From Erysipelotrichaceae bacterium (GTDB lineage: Bacteria > Bacillota_I > Bacilli_A > RFN20 > CAG-826): a stretch of 18,565 bases of DNA. A program made the position numbers and the translations under genes. Location of the stretch: NCBI GenBank assembly GCA_031271635.1, contig JAISVG010000050.1, positions 1 to 18,565 on the forward strand, written 5' to 3'. Below the pieces are notes generated by a model. That model was given only the letters and a program-made list of their open reading frames with translations, searched no databases and was not told the DNA's origin. Below, in pieces: positions 1-6,329 of this stretch (its first letter is position 1; each line of letters opens with the position of its first letter).

Positions 1-148
1 CTCCCCTTTTATTAGTCACATAAACTATAAAAAGAAAAACAAGAAAAAGATACCCATTTAGCGTATCTGGTATCCATAGCAGCGTAAGTGGTTGTATAAC
101 AGCGTATCTGGTATCCAGCACCTTAACATCCTGAAATAATTCCTTCAT
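1..148 (-). other. Possible start of a minus-strand ORF, open at the left edge (doubtful)
   Basis: On the minus strand an ATG at 148 follows a strong purine-rich Shine-Dalgarno run (GGGGGAG, about 154-160), and its reading frame stays open for 49 codons to the window edge. The peptide begins MKELFQDVKVLDTRYAV and later becomes very hydrophobic. I do not recognise it. The frame runs through the phased repeats and then through the first copy of the direct repeat, which again contains a GGGGAG run at its far end. The frame may therefore be the remnant of a duplicated start region, with the true gene beginning outside the window. Low confidence that this is translated protein. Confidence 0.25.
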
Positions 149-203
149 GTTTTCTCCCCCTATATTAGTCACATAAACTATAAAGAGAAAACAAGAAAAA
201 GAT
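1..203. repeat. Direct repeat of about 50 bp, two copies about 153 bp apart
   Basis: Two near-identical segments lie at about 1-52 and 154-203. Both run from a C-rich stretch (CTCCCC) through ATTAGTCACATAAACTATAA and an A/G-rich run (CAAGAAAAAGATA), with a few substitutions and one-base indels. Read on the minus strand, each copy ends in a GGGGAG purine run that would serve as a Shine-Dalgarno sequence, and copy two is followed by AAAACATG. The repeat therefore looks like a duplicated gene leader or the repeated end of a mobile element whose body lies beyond the left edge. The copies are followed by related short repeats (61-117 and 213-262), so the whole unit of about 150 bp appears duplicated and diverged. 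Confidence 0.75.
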
Positions 204-265
204 ATAGGTTTGGCGTAAGTCATATTAAAAGCAGCGTGACTCATATCAAAAACGACGTATGTAAG
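61..265. repeat. Phased short repeats, period about 21 bp, in two blocks
   Basis: Block one has GCGTATCTGGTATCCA at 61-76, a looser GCGTAAGTGGTTGTAT at 82, and an exact second GCGTATCTGGTATCCA at 102-117. Block two has GCGTAAGTCATATTA at 213, GCGTGACTCATATCA at 234 and ACGTATGTAAGG at 255. The shared core is roughly GCGTRASTNNTAT, repeating every 20-21 bp, which is two helical turns, and AGCAGCGT junctions are conserved in both blocks. Such phasing suits cooperative binding by one protein. Multiple terminal sites of about 20 bp are known from IS21-family element ends, but no transposase gene is visible here, so that identity is only a hypothesis. Units this short and imperfect are not a CRISPR array. 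Confidence 0.6.
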
Positions 266-295
266 GGTTCACGTTTTCGCCGTTTATTCACGACT

Positions 296-329
296 TAGTT
301 ATCATTTGCTGCTTAAAAGGTGATAACTA
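296..329. repeat. 9-bp perfect inverted repeat
   Basis: TAGTTATCA at 296-304 is matched by its reverse complement TGATAACTA at 321-329, with a 16-bp spacer. It lies about 40 bp beyond the stop of the minus-strand LytTR gene. It lacks a T-run on either side, so it is not a convincing intrinsic terminator. It could be a regulator-binding dyad or simply a weak hairpin at the end of the LytTR transcript. The rest of 266-365 holds nothing I can assign. Confidence 0.45.
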
Positions 330-365
330 TCATCACTAGTCTTGTTTTAACGAAACTAGATTAGT

Positions 366-827
366 TTATTTAGACGGCTCTTTGTTTTCCTTAACCTTTA
401 TTCCACATAAAGCATCTTTAAAGGCATTCGTATAGCTTTGTGATACTGAAAGCCACTTCCCATCAACGACAACTTCGAAATGACCATCAATTAAAAATGT
501 TTCTATAAAAAAGCGATTCACAATGTGAGAATTACTAATCCGAATAAAGGCATCTGTTTCTAATGCTTCAAGAAACTCGTTTATAGTAGTACGATGAGAA
601 TAAACACCATCTTGAGCATAAACGAAAAGCGTGTGGTTTTGGCATTCGACATAATGAATTTTGTAAAAATTAAGAAACATTGGTCGTCCAGTGGTGTTTC
701 TCTTTAGTACCATGCCCTTTGTTGCACTATGACAAGAAACAGCATAGTGAAACGAAAAGTCCAAATCTCGATCATAAATCTTCTTGCTCTCTTTTGAGCG
801 TTTTAAAAAGTCATTAATTCTATCCAT
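366..827 (-). CDS. LytTR-family DNA-binding transcriptional regulator without receiver domain
   Basis: This 153-residue protein consists of an N-terminal stretch of about 50 residues with no recognised domain, followed by a LytTR DNA-binding domain at about residues 51-142. Family features visible are the FLNFYKIHYVECQNHTLFVY strand region, the FIRISNSHIVNRFFIE segment (residues 94-109; compare the family pattern F-x-R-x-H-x-S-x-I-V-N) and the closing W-L-S-V-S-Q-S-Y strand. LytTR domains are known to bind spaced direct repeats in promoters. No phosphoacceptor receiver domain and no membrane segment are present, so this is not a standard two-component response regulator, and no histidine kinase is adjacent. 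A GGAG Shine-Dalgarno sequence about 9 nt upstream supports the ATG at 827. It is monocistronic, with its own extended -10 promoter, and lies downstream of the lipoprotein operon terminator. The regulated genes are unknown; autoregulation is possible. Confidence 0.85.
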   Translation of the reverse strand: MDRINDFLKRSKESKKIYDRDLDFSFHYAVSCHSATKGMVLKRNTTGRPMFLNFYKIHYVECQNHTLFVYAQDGVYSHRTTINEFLEALETDAFIRISNSHIVNRFFIETFLIDGHFEVVVDGKWLSVSQSYTNAFKDALCGIKVKENKEPSK

Positions 828-856
828 TTTTATTTCTCCAATAAATGGCTCCTTTT

Positions 857-890
857 AAAAAGTATAGCAAACAGAATTAAAAAAGTATAG
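857..890 (-). promoter_or_regulatory. Direct repeat in the LytTR promoter, candidate regulator site
   Basis: AAAAAGTATAG occurs at 857-867 and again at 880-890 on the plus strand; on the minus strand this reads CTATACTTTTT twice. The offset is 23 bp, close to two helical turns. The proximal copy contains the -10 box. LytTR proteins bind direct repeats about two turns apart, so autoregulation by the adjacent gene product is a reasonable inference. The repeats are AT-rich and could be partly coincidental. Confidence 0.4.
861..869 (-). promoter_or_regulatory. Extended -10 promoter of the LytTR gene
   Basis: On the minus strand TGCTATACT (plus coordinates 869 to 861) is an extended -10 element. 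It predicts transcription starting near 854 and a leader of about 27 nt that contains the GGAG ribosome site. No good -35 box is seen at 17 bp; that position is occupied by the second copy of a repeat that also contains TATACT. Confidence 0.6.
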
Positions 891-900
891 TCTTTTTTAT

Positions 901-938
901 GAAAAAGAGGCCATTAAGAATTAAGTTTCCTAATGGCC
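901..938 (-). terminator. Intrinsic terminator of the lipoprotein operon
   Basis: GGCCATTA at 909-916 pairs perfectly with TAATGGCC at 931-938, with additional GAA/TTC pairing inside the loop. On the minus strand the hairpin is followed by TCTTTTTC (908-901), giving a standard rho-independent terminator 21 bp after the stop codon at 960. A run of T after the stem on the plus strand (939-942) is weaker, so only the minus direction is confident. Confidence 0.85.
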
Positions 939-959
939 TTTTCTATGTTTAGTTTTTTA

Positions 960-2660
960 CTACTTATCTTCGAATAATTCGGGGAAAGTCGTCTTCATAT
1001 AATCATAGAATTCCTGATCAAAATATTGAAGGTTCATTTGCTCGAAGTAGTGGGTTAAAGCAGTGTTACGATAATTACCAGTCTTAGCTAATAAGAGGGC
1101 AATTTCACGACCTACTTGTTCTAATTTCACGCCATTATCATTAACTAGTGAAGTGTAGTTAGAGCCATGTGAAGCGGAGAGTTTTGAACTCGAAACTGCT
1201 TCTTCAATTTGGACGATATAGTAAGTTTTGCTACTGGTTTCATACCAATATAAGTTTGCCGGTTGATTTGGCTCACTAATTTTAGGAGTTAAGTAATACT
1301 TACCATTAATCATTCTTACATATTTTGAGGTTTGTGGATCGGTAACGTCAGTAGCTTTTTCATCATCAATGTTATCGACACCATTTGAAACACCAACGGA
1401 GAATAATCTTGAAGTGATTTCTTCTGGTAAACCAGAAAGTCCACTATTACGGAGATACCAACCATCAGTGGTATAATCAACCTTTCTCATTTCATCAATT
1501 TTAATTCCTAAACCAGTGGCCTTAGGAATTTGATTACCATTTTCAGTTGTGAAACTAGCTTCAATAGAAGTATCGGTCGTATTAGGATTGCTGGTGATTT
1601 TTTCATAATCAGTCGCGATATCACCATACGCAGTTCCGGGGTAGTAAGTTGATTCTAAATCGACATTATTAGTACTAACTGGTTTAAAGCCACCAGAAGT
1701 TTCAAGTAAAGTTTCAGCATTACCAACAAAATCATAACCACGATAGGCGGAAGCTAAAACTTCAAGATCAGCAGGATTAGCGGCGCTTTCATTTAGAATA
1801 TTGGTTTCAATAAATGATTTCACGAGGTAATCAAGCGCAAGAATGGTGGAGTCTTTTGCAGTTAAAGCAATGTAATTAACTTTTCTTGCGTAGGTTCTAC
1901 CTAAAGAAGCATAATTTTCACCATAAATAAAGTTTTCAATTAATAAATCACGATAGATTCCAGGAACAATGTCCCGAGCAATGTAATCAGCATAGTATTC
2001 TTTATGAATGATATTCATGGTCTCAAAGTTTTCGGCGTTTACTAAAGGAGTAATTAGAACATCAGCATAGAAGACGTTGGGATATTCTTCGGTACTCGGA
2101 TCAACAACATCGAATAAACGATTGTTAATCTCATTAGCAAAGCGATCTTCAGCAAAACGATTTCTTTCAGAATATGTTGCGCTTTGGACATCTTGGAGTA
2201 ATCTTTCATTAACTCTTTTGTTGACAGTGCCAATTAGATTCGTTAATCTCGTATAAGAGAGATCGTTTTTAATAGCATCACTATAATCACCATCTTGAAT
2301 TCCGGCAGTGTAATATGAATACTTATCTTTTAAATCTTTAAAGGCGATTCCGTCTTTACCAGCGGTCGCTGCGGCTTGAACAGTTTTCCAGTCGCCATAA
2401 ATTGAATTTGAAAAAGTTTCTTCAATGGCATTAAGAATTAAGTTTTTGGTAGTTCCAGCATCATCAAGAGAATCATAAATGATTCCTTTGAGGTTATGAT
2501 AGAGTTCATCATTGTCAAATAATGGAGTTCCATCTCCGTTAACTAAGAGAGGATCATTATAGTCGCCAGGTTTGGTACGGATATCGTCTTTAGTACAGCC
2601 GACTAAGAGAGTCCCAACTGCAAGAATTGCAGTAAAGAAAACTTTTTTATTTTTTAACAT
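960..2660 (-). CDS. Secreted lipoprotein, distantly PrsA-like, second gene of the lipoprotein pair
   Basis: This 566-residue protein begins with a lipoprotein signal peptide: a KNKK basic start, a hydrophobic stretch at residues 7-20 and a lipobox L-V-G-C with lipidated Cys22. The mature protein should be anchored on the outer face of the membrane. The remainder is acidic, helical and Asn/Tyr/Asp-rich. Near the C-terminus, YYIVQIEEAVSSSKL followed by a helical tail resembles the end of PrsA or SurA-type chaperones, but I see no complete parvulin catalytic domain. The start is supported by AGGAG 9 nt upstream, lying inside the last codons of the preceding gene, so the two genes overlap by 14 bp and are probably translationally coupled. 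I infer a chaperone or scaffold role alongside the neighbouring foldase-like lipoprotein. Lipoprotein status is firm; function is not. Confidence 0.75.
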   Translation of the reverse strand: MLKNKKVFFTAILAVGTLLVGCTKDDIRTKPGDYNDPLLVNGDGTPLFDNDELYHNLKGIIYDSLDDAGTTKNLILNAIEETFSNSIYGDWKTVQAAATAGKDGIAFKDLKDKYSYYTAGIQDGDYSDAIKNDLSYTRLTNLIGTVNKRVNERLLQDVQSATYSERNRFAEDRFANEINNRLFDVVDPSTEEYPNVFYADVLITPLVNAENFETMNIIHKEYYADYIARDIVPGIYRDLLIENFIYGENYASLGRTYARKVNYIALTAKDSTILALDYLVKSFIETNILNESAANPADLEVLASAYRGYDFVGNAETLLETSGGFKPVSTNNVDLESTYYPGTAYGDIATDYEKITSNPNTTDTSIEASFTTENGNQIPKATGLGIKIDEMRKVDYTTDGWYLRNSGLSGLPEEITSRLFSVGVSNGVDNIDDEKATDVTDPQTSKYVRMINGKYYLTPKISEPNQPANLYWYETSSKTYYIVQIEEAVSSSKLSASHGSNYTSLVNDNGVKLEQVGREIALLLAKTGNYRNTALTHYFEQMNLQYFDQEFYDYMKTTFPELFEDK

Positions 2661-4440
2661 AGTAGCACGCTCCTGTAGGTTGAGTATAGCCAGACACTGT
2701 TCCTGAATTTAAGAAATTAATTGCACATGTTTCAGATAATAATCTGTCAGGAGTTCTAACTTCTTGTTGTCTTTGTAACATTTCTAAGTATTGTTTCCAG
2801 CTATCATTAAACTCTTTAGCATTGTTATAGTCATCATTGCTTTCAAGTGAAGCGAGGTATTTTTGAACGCTTGCTTCTAAAGCTGGATCATTAATTTTAA
2901 CATTTTGTGAATCAAATAATTCTCTAAACATACGATAATCAATATTGGCATCATAGCCTTTAATGGCATTTTTAATAGTATCAGCACGGTTCTTTAATAA
3001 AGTCATGTCGCCACCAATCGCATTGACAAAGGTTGCTTTTGGAGTGTTTGTGATTTCATCCCATGGATAGCCATTATTTTTATTGTTTTCATCTGGCAGG
3101 TGGAAGGTAAAGTATTCAGCAAGGGTCGTACCATTCGCGCTATCTTGTAAGGCACTTCTTTCGACGACGATAAAGTGAATCCCTTGATAGGAGGATGCTC
3201 CAGCGCGAGTTACTAAGATTACATGTCCTTTTTCATCGACGAGAACTTTTTTGGTGACACCACCAATTTGGACATCAGCCCATCTAGCATTAGGATTGGT
3301 TAAGTAGGCAGCATTTTGAGTACCAACAAAATCTTCAGCACCGCTTAAAGTACCATCAGCAGCAAAACTAGGGATAGTAACATCATTAGGAGTAATGACG
3401 CTGACATTATGACGGTTAAAATATTTGTTGAACAAAACATTACGTGGATAATAGAAGGCACGACCTTCGTTTACGATACCACCGCTTGAATTTAAGGTTT
3501 GATTGGCCACATCTCTTAATTTAAGAATTGAACCATAAGGGATTTCTCCAATTTGACCTAAGCCCATTGCCCCAAAACTATTTACAATCTCATCTGAAAT
3601 ACCAAGACGATCAGCATTTGCAGTTTGTGCATAAACAGCATCATATGAATAAAGACCGAGTTTAAACTCTGGGACATAACCAGTTTTCTTATCCATGATT
3701 CCTAAATCACCATTTAATCGTTGCGAAGATGTTTCACCTTCGTTATCATCAGACATAGTAAGAGCTACGTTACCGAAAGTGTTCCTTCCTTCAACCAATA
3801 ACCGAACAGTATCAGTCAATCTTGTCGCTTCTGATTCAGTAATCTCAGCATTAACGAAGTCACCATTACCAGCAGCACTGACTTTAACTAAAATGTGCTT
3901 AACATGATATGGCACGCGTTTTGAGAGATAATCTTCATCATCATTTTCGGTTTCAAATAGTTCACCTAATTTTGCATCAGAGAACCAATCTTCCTTAACT
4001 CTTTCTTGCATGAGTTCATATGCAAAGTGATCCTTTAAATCTTCGCGATCTTCAGAACCATATGATTCGAGAATGGTTTCCCACTCGGCGTCATATTTTG
4101 TTCCATTGGCATTCGCGTTGCTACGAGCTTTTTCTTCTTCGCCCTTAACTCTGCTTTCTGCTTGGGACATAATTGTTGCCTTCTTACTAGCGTTTTCCTC
4201 TTTTTCCATTTCGTTTCTGATAACAACTTCTACTAAAGCGTTATAGAACTGGGCAACACTAGCTTTATCGGTGATGTATTTCCCATAAATGTCATCCGCA
4301 GCCAAGTTTATTGTTTCACCATTCGCGCCAGTAAATGTAACAAGGTATGTTTCATTCGGGGTGACAGGATTTCCGCAACTTGCTAGAGATAGGACACTTA
4401 AGAGGGCACTAACACCAATTTTGATATGTTTTTTTGCCAT
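2647..4440 (-). CDS. PrsA-like lipoprotein with parvulin-type peptidyl-prolyl isomerase region
   Basis: This 597-residue protein has a signal peptide with lipobox L-A-S-C, so it should be lipidated at Cys22 and act at the outer membrane face. A SurA/PrsA-like helical N-domain spans about 30-170. A parvulin-like region begins at VPYHVKHILVKVS (176-188; compare R-A-R-H-I-L-V of PpiC proteins) and continues with LNGDLGIMDKKTGYVPEF (242-259), equivalent to the G-G-D-L-G and V-P-E-F motifs. The final parvulin strand appears only at about 418-429 (YQGIHFIVVERS), suggesting a large insertion of about 150 residues splitting the fold. PrsA proteins are usually near 300 residues, so this is about twice as long. 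The C-terminus is Gln/Glu-rich and helical. AGGAGG lies 10 nt before the ATG. It likely assists folding of secreted proteins; whether it is catalytically active is uncertain. Confidence 0.8.
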   Translation of the reverse strand: MAKKHIKIGVSALLSVLSLASCGNPVTPNETYLVTFTGANGETINLAADDIYGKYITDKASVAQFYNALVEVVIRNEMEKEENASKKATIMSQAESRVKGEEEKARSNANANGTKYDAEWETILESYGSEDREDLKDHFAYELMQERVKEDWFSDAKLGELFETENDDEDYLSKRVPYHVKHILVKVSAAGNGDFVNAEITESEATRLTDTVRLLVEGRNTFGNVALTMSDDNEGETSSQRLNGDLGIMDKKTGYVPEFKLGLYSYDAVYAQTANADRLGISDEIVNSFGAMGLGQIGEIPYGSILKLRDVANQTLNSSGGIVNEGRAFYYPRNVLFNKYFNRHNVSVITPNDVTIPSFAADGTLSGAEDFVGTQNAAYLTNPNARWADVQIGGVTKKVLVDEKGHVILVTRAGASSYQGIHFIVVERSALQDSANGTTLAEYFTFHLPDENNKNNGYPWDEITNTPKATFVNAIGGDMTLLKNRADTIKNAIKGYDANIDYRMFRELFDSQNVKINDPALEASVQKYLASLESNDDYNNAKEFNDSWKQYLEMLQRQQEVRTPDRLLSETCAINFLNSGTVSGYTQPTGACYYVKK

Positions 4441-4472
4441 CTATGTATTTCCTCCTATAGATAATCCATAAT

Positions 4473-4501
4473 ATTTTACAATTCTTATGGGAAAAATGCA
4501 A
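4473..4501 (-). promoter_or_regulatory. SigA-type promoter of the lipoprotein operon
   Basis: On the minus strand TTGCAT (4501-4496), a 17-bp spacer and TAAAAT (4478-4473) form a near-consensus housekeeping promoter. Predicted transcription starts near 4466, giving a leader of about 26 nt that contains the AGGAGG ribosome site (4456-4451). This conventional leader contrasts with the divergent gatC gene on the other side of the 153-bp intergenic region. Confidence 0.8.
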
Positions 4502-4557
4502 GGAATAAATATAAATTTATTATACTTAAATTAACTTGCTGGTTCTACCCAAAGCAG

Positions 4558-4586
4558 TTTAAAAAAAAGGAAAATTATTGTATACT
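4558..4586 (+). promoter_or_regulatory. gatC operon promoter, predicted leaderless start
   Basis: TATACT at 4581-4586 is preceded by TTG and has a weak -35 match TTTAAA at 4558-4563 with 17-bp spacing, on an A-rich background. Only 7 nt separate the -10 box from the gatC ATG at 4594. The normal transcription start therefore falls on or next to the start codon, and no Shine-Dalgarno sequence lies in the interval. Confidence 0.65.
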
Positions 4587-4593
4587 AGATGAG

Positions 4594-4890
4594 ATGAAAC
4601 AGTTAAGCGTTAACGTTCTTAAAGAGGCATCAAAAAAACTCTTTTTTGCGATTGACGAAACAGAATGTCAGTCGCTTTTAAAGACCTTTGAGACAATACT
4701 TCAAAAAATGGAAGCCATTGATCAATTAGCGGGAATCAAAACGGCACTTCCAATGGTTCATCCTCTTGATGTAAAGCTTAGTAAATTACGTTCTGATATT
4801 GTGAAAGACGTTTTAAGTCCTGATGATGTGTTGCGGAACGCTCATGATGTTGTTGCCAATCAAATTATGATTCCGAAGGTGGTCAAATAA
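4594..4890 (+). CDS. gatC: Asp-tRNA(Asn)/Glu-tRNA(Gln) amidotransferase subunit C
   Basis: This is the small 98-residue subunit of the GatCAB complex, which converts mischarged Glu-tRNA(Gln) and Asp-tRNA(Asn) into Gln-tRNA and Asn-tRNA in the cytoplasm. GatC wraps around GatA and stabilises its junction with GatB. Family features are the helical N-terminal half, the P-M-V-H-P-L-D turn and the C-terminal DVLSPDDVLRNAHDV...MIPKVVK segment, equivalent to the L-R-x-D and V-P-K-V hallmark. Its length matches the family. It overlaps gatA by one base (TAATG) and heads gatC-gatA-gatB-galE. Its ATG has no Shine-Dalgarno sequence and lies 7 nt after the -10 box. Confidence 0.95.
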   Translation: MKQLSVNVLKEASKKLFFAIDETECQSLLKTFETILQKMEAIDQLAGIKTALPMVHPLDVKLSKLRSDIVKDVLSPDDVLRNAHDVVANQIMIPKVVK

Positions 4891-6329
4891 TGAAATTAAA
4901 CGGCAAAACCATCGTTGAATTACACGGCATGCTGGTAAGAAAAGAGATTACTCCGCTTGATCTAGTGCAAGAAGCGATTAAAAGCGCGAAAGCTAATCAT
5001 AATAATGCCTTTGAACTTATTGTTGAGAAAGAAGCCATTAAAATTGCAAAGCAGTTAACAGAACCAGAAGTAGATAACTACTTGTGGGGTATTCCTTTTG
5101 TGATGAAAGATAATATTTCAACCAAGGGCATTGTAACAACGGCAAGCTCGAATATTCTTAATGTTTACGTTCCTGTTTTTGATGCCACAGTTTATCGTCT
5201 TTTAAAACGAAGAAAGGCTATTTTGATTGGTAAAACTACGATGGATGAATTAGCAATGGGCGGTTATGGAACTACTGGTCATAAAGGAGTTCAAACAAAT
5301 CCCTACGACTCTAGTCGTGTTGCTGGAGGTAGCTCAAGTGGTTCGGCAATCGCGGTGGCCGCAAGAATTGTTCCATTTGCGCTTGGGAGTGATACCGGAG
5401 ATTCGGTGCGTAAGCCGGCCTTTTATAATGGATTAGTGGGATATAAAGGGACATATGGAGCGATTTCACGTTTTGGTTTATTTGCGTTTTCCTGTTCACT
5501 AGACCATGTCGGATTTTTTACAAGGAGCGTTTTAGATGCTGCGATTCTTTTTAATCTTTTAGCTCAAAAAGATGAAAAGGATGCTACATCGATGAAAGTT
5601 AAGAAAGTCTCACTTGATAAAGATATTAAAACTCCGACTTTTATGATTTTAGACGATCTTATTAGCTTAATCACCGATGAAGATATTTTGAAACAATACT
5701 TTGCTTCGATTAAAAAACTAGAAGCATTAGGAGTTAAAGTTATTCATCGGTCTTTTGGAATTGATTTATTGTCAGCAATTTATCCTGTATATATGGTTTT
5801 ATCATGTGCGGATGCTACTAGTAATTGTGCTGCGCTTGATGGAATTAGATATGGTGCTAAATATTCAGGAAATACTTATGAAGAAATTATTTTTGCGGCA
5901 CGAAATCAAGGCTTTTCTTCTTCAACCAAACAGCGCTTTGTTTTTGGATCTTTCTGCTTAATGGAAGAAAACCAAGAAGAACTATATCTAAAGGCTCAAA
6001 AGGCAAGAAGATTAATCTCGGACCGTTTAAATCACCTTTTAAATGAATGTGATGTTTTATATTTACCATCGGCTAGTGTCGCTCCAAAACTCGAAACAAT
6101 TAAGCAACCACAAACTAATGAAGCGTTAATTGTAGAAAATTATCTAGCACTTGCTAATTTTAATGGTTCACCATCATTATCGCTACCGCTTGGAGCAAAA
6201 AAGGGACTTCCTTTCGGGGTGAACCTAATCGGGAGAACCTTCGCGGATGAAGTAGTTTTTAAGTGTGCCCTTTTAGTAGAAAAAAGTAATGCTTTTAAAA
6301 TGAACCCTCCAGGAGAACCTCATGAGTAA
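4890..6329 (+). CDS. gatA: Asp-tRNA(Asn)/Glu-tRNA(Gln) amidotransferase subunit A
   Basis: This is the glutaminase/amidase subunit of GatCAB, which releases ammonia from glutamine and channels it to GatB. At 479 residues it matches the family. The amidase signature is clear: catalytic Lys73 in PFVMKDN, cis-Ser148 in GGSSSGS and nucleophile Ser172 in GSDTGDSVRKPA, at the 75- and 99-residue intervals known for the Staphylococcus enzyme. The canonical T-G-G-S-I-R-Q-P around the nucleophile is T-G-D-S-V-R-K-P here, and the usual K-P-T-Y-G is K-G-T-Y-G. The conserved glutamine-binding Asp of the C-terminal part aligns to Glu in VENYLALANF. These changes sit close to the active site and may be lineage-specific. 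An AGGTGG Shine-Dalgarno sequence precedes the ATG, which overlaps the gatC stop. It overlaps gatB by 8 bp. Confidence 0.95.
   Translation: MKLNGKTIVELHGMLVRKEITPLDLVQEAIKSAKANHNNAFELIVEKEAIKIAKQLTEPEVDNYLWGIPFVMKDNISTKGIVTTASSNILNVYVPVFDATVYRLLKRRKAILIGKTTMDELAMGGYGTTGHKGVQTNPYDSSRVAGGSSSGSAIAVAARIVPFALGSDTGDSVRKPAFYNGLVGYKGTYGAISRFGLFAFSCSLDHVGFFTRSVLDAAILFNLLAQKDEKDATSMKVKKVSLDKDIKTPTFMILDDLISLITDEDILKQYFASIKKLEALGVKVIHRSFGIDLLSAIYPVYMVLSCADATSNCAALDGIRYGAKYSGNTYEEIIFAARNQGFSSSTKQRFVFGSFCLMEENQEELYLKAQKARRLISDRLNHLLNECDVLYLPSASVAPKLETIKQPQTNEALIVENYLALANFNGSPSLSLPLGAKKGLPFGVNLIGRTFADEVVFKCALLVEKSNAFKMNPPGEPHE

Noticed and set aside
61..265. CRISPR array
   Set aside because: Units are short, degenerate and spaced at 20-21 bp without unique spacers, and no cas genes are present.
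3695..3907. Plus-strand ORF inside the parvulin-like lipoprotein gene
   Set aside because: It is antisense to a clear coding sequence, has no ribosome site and shows no recognisable domain; it is a shadow frame.
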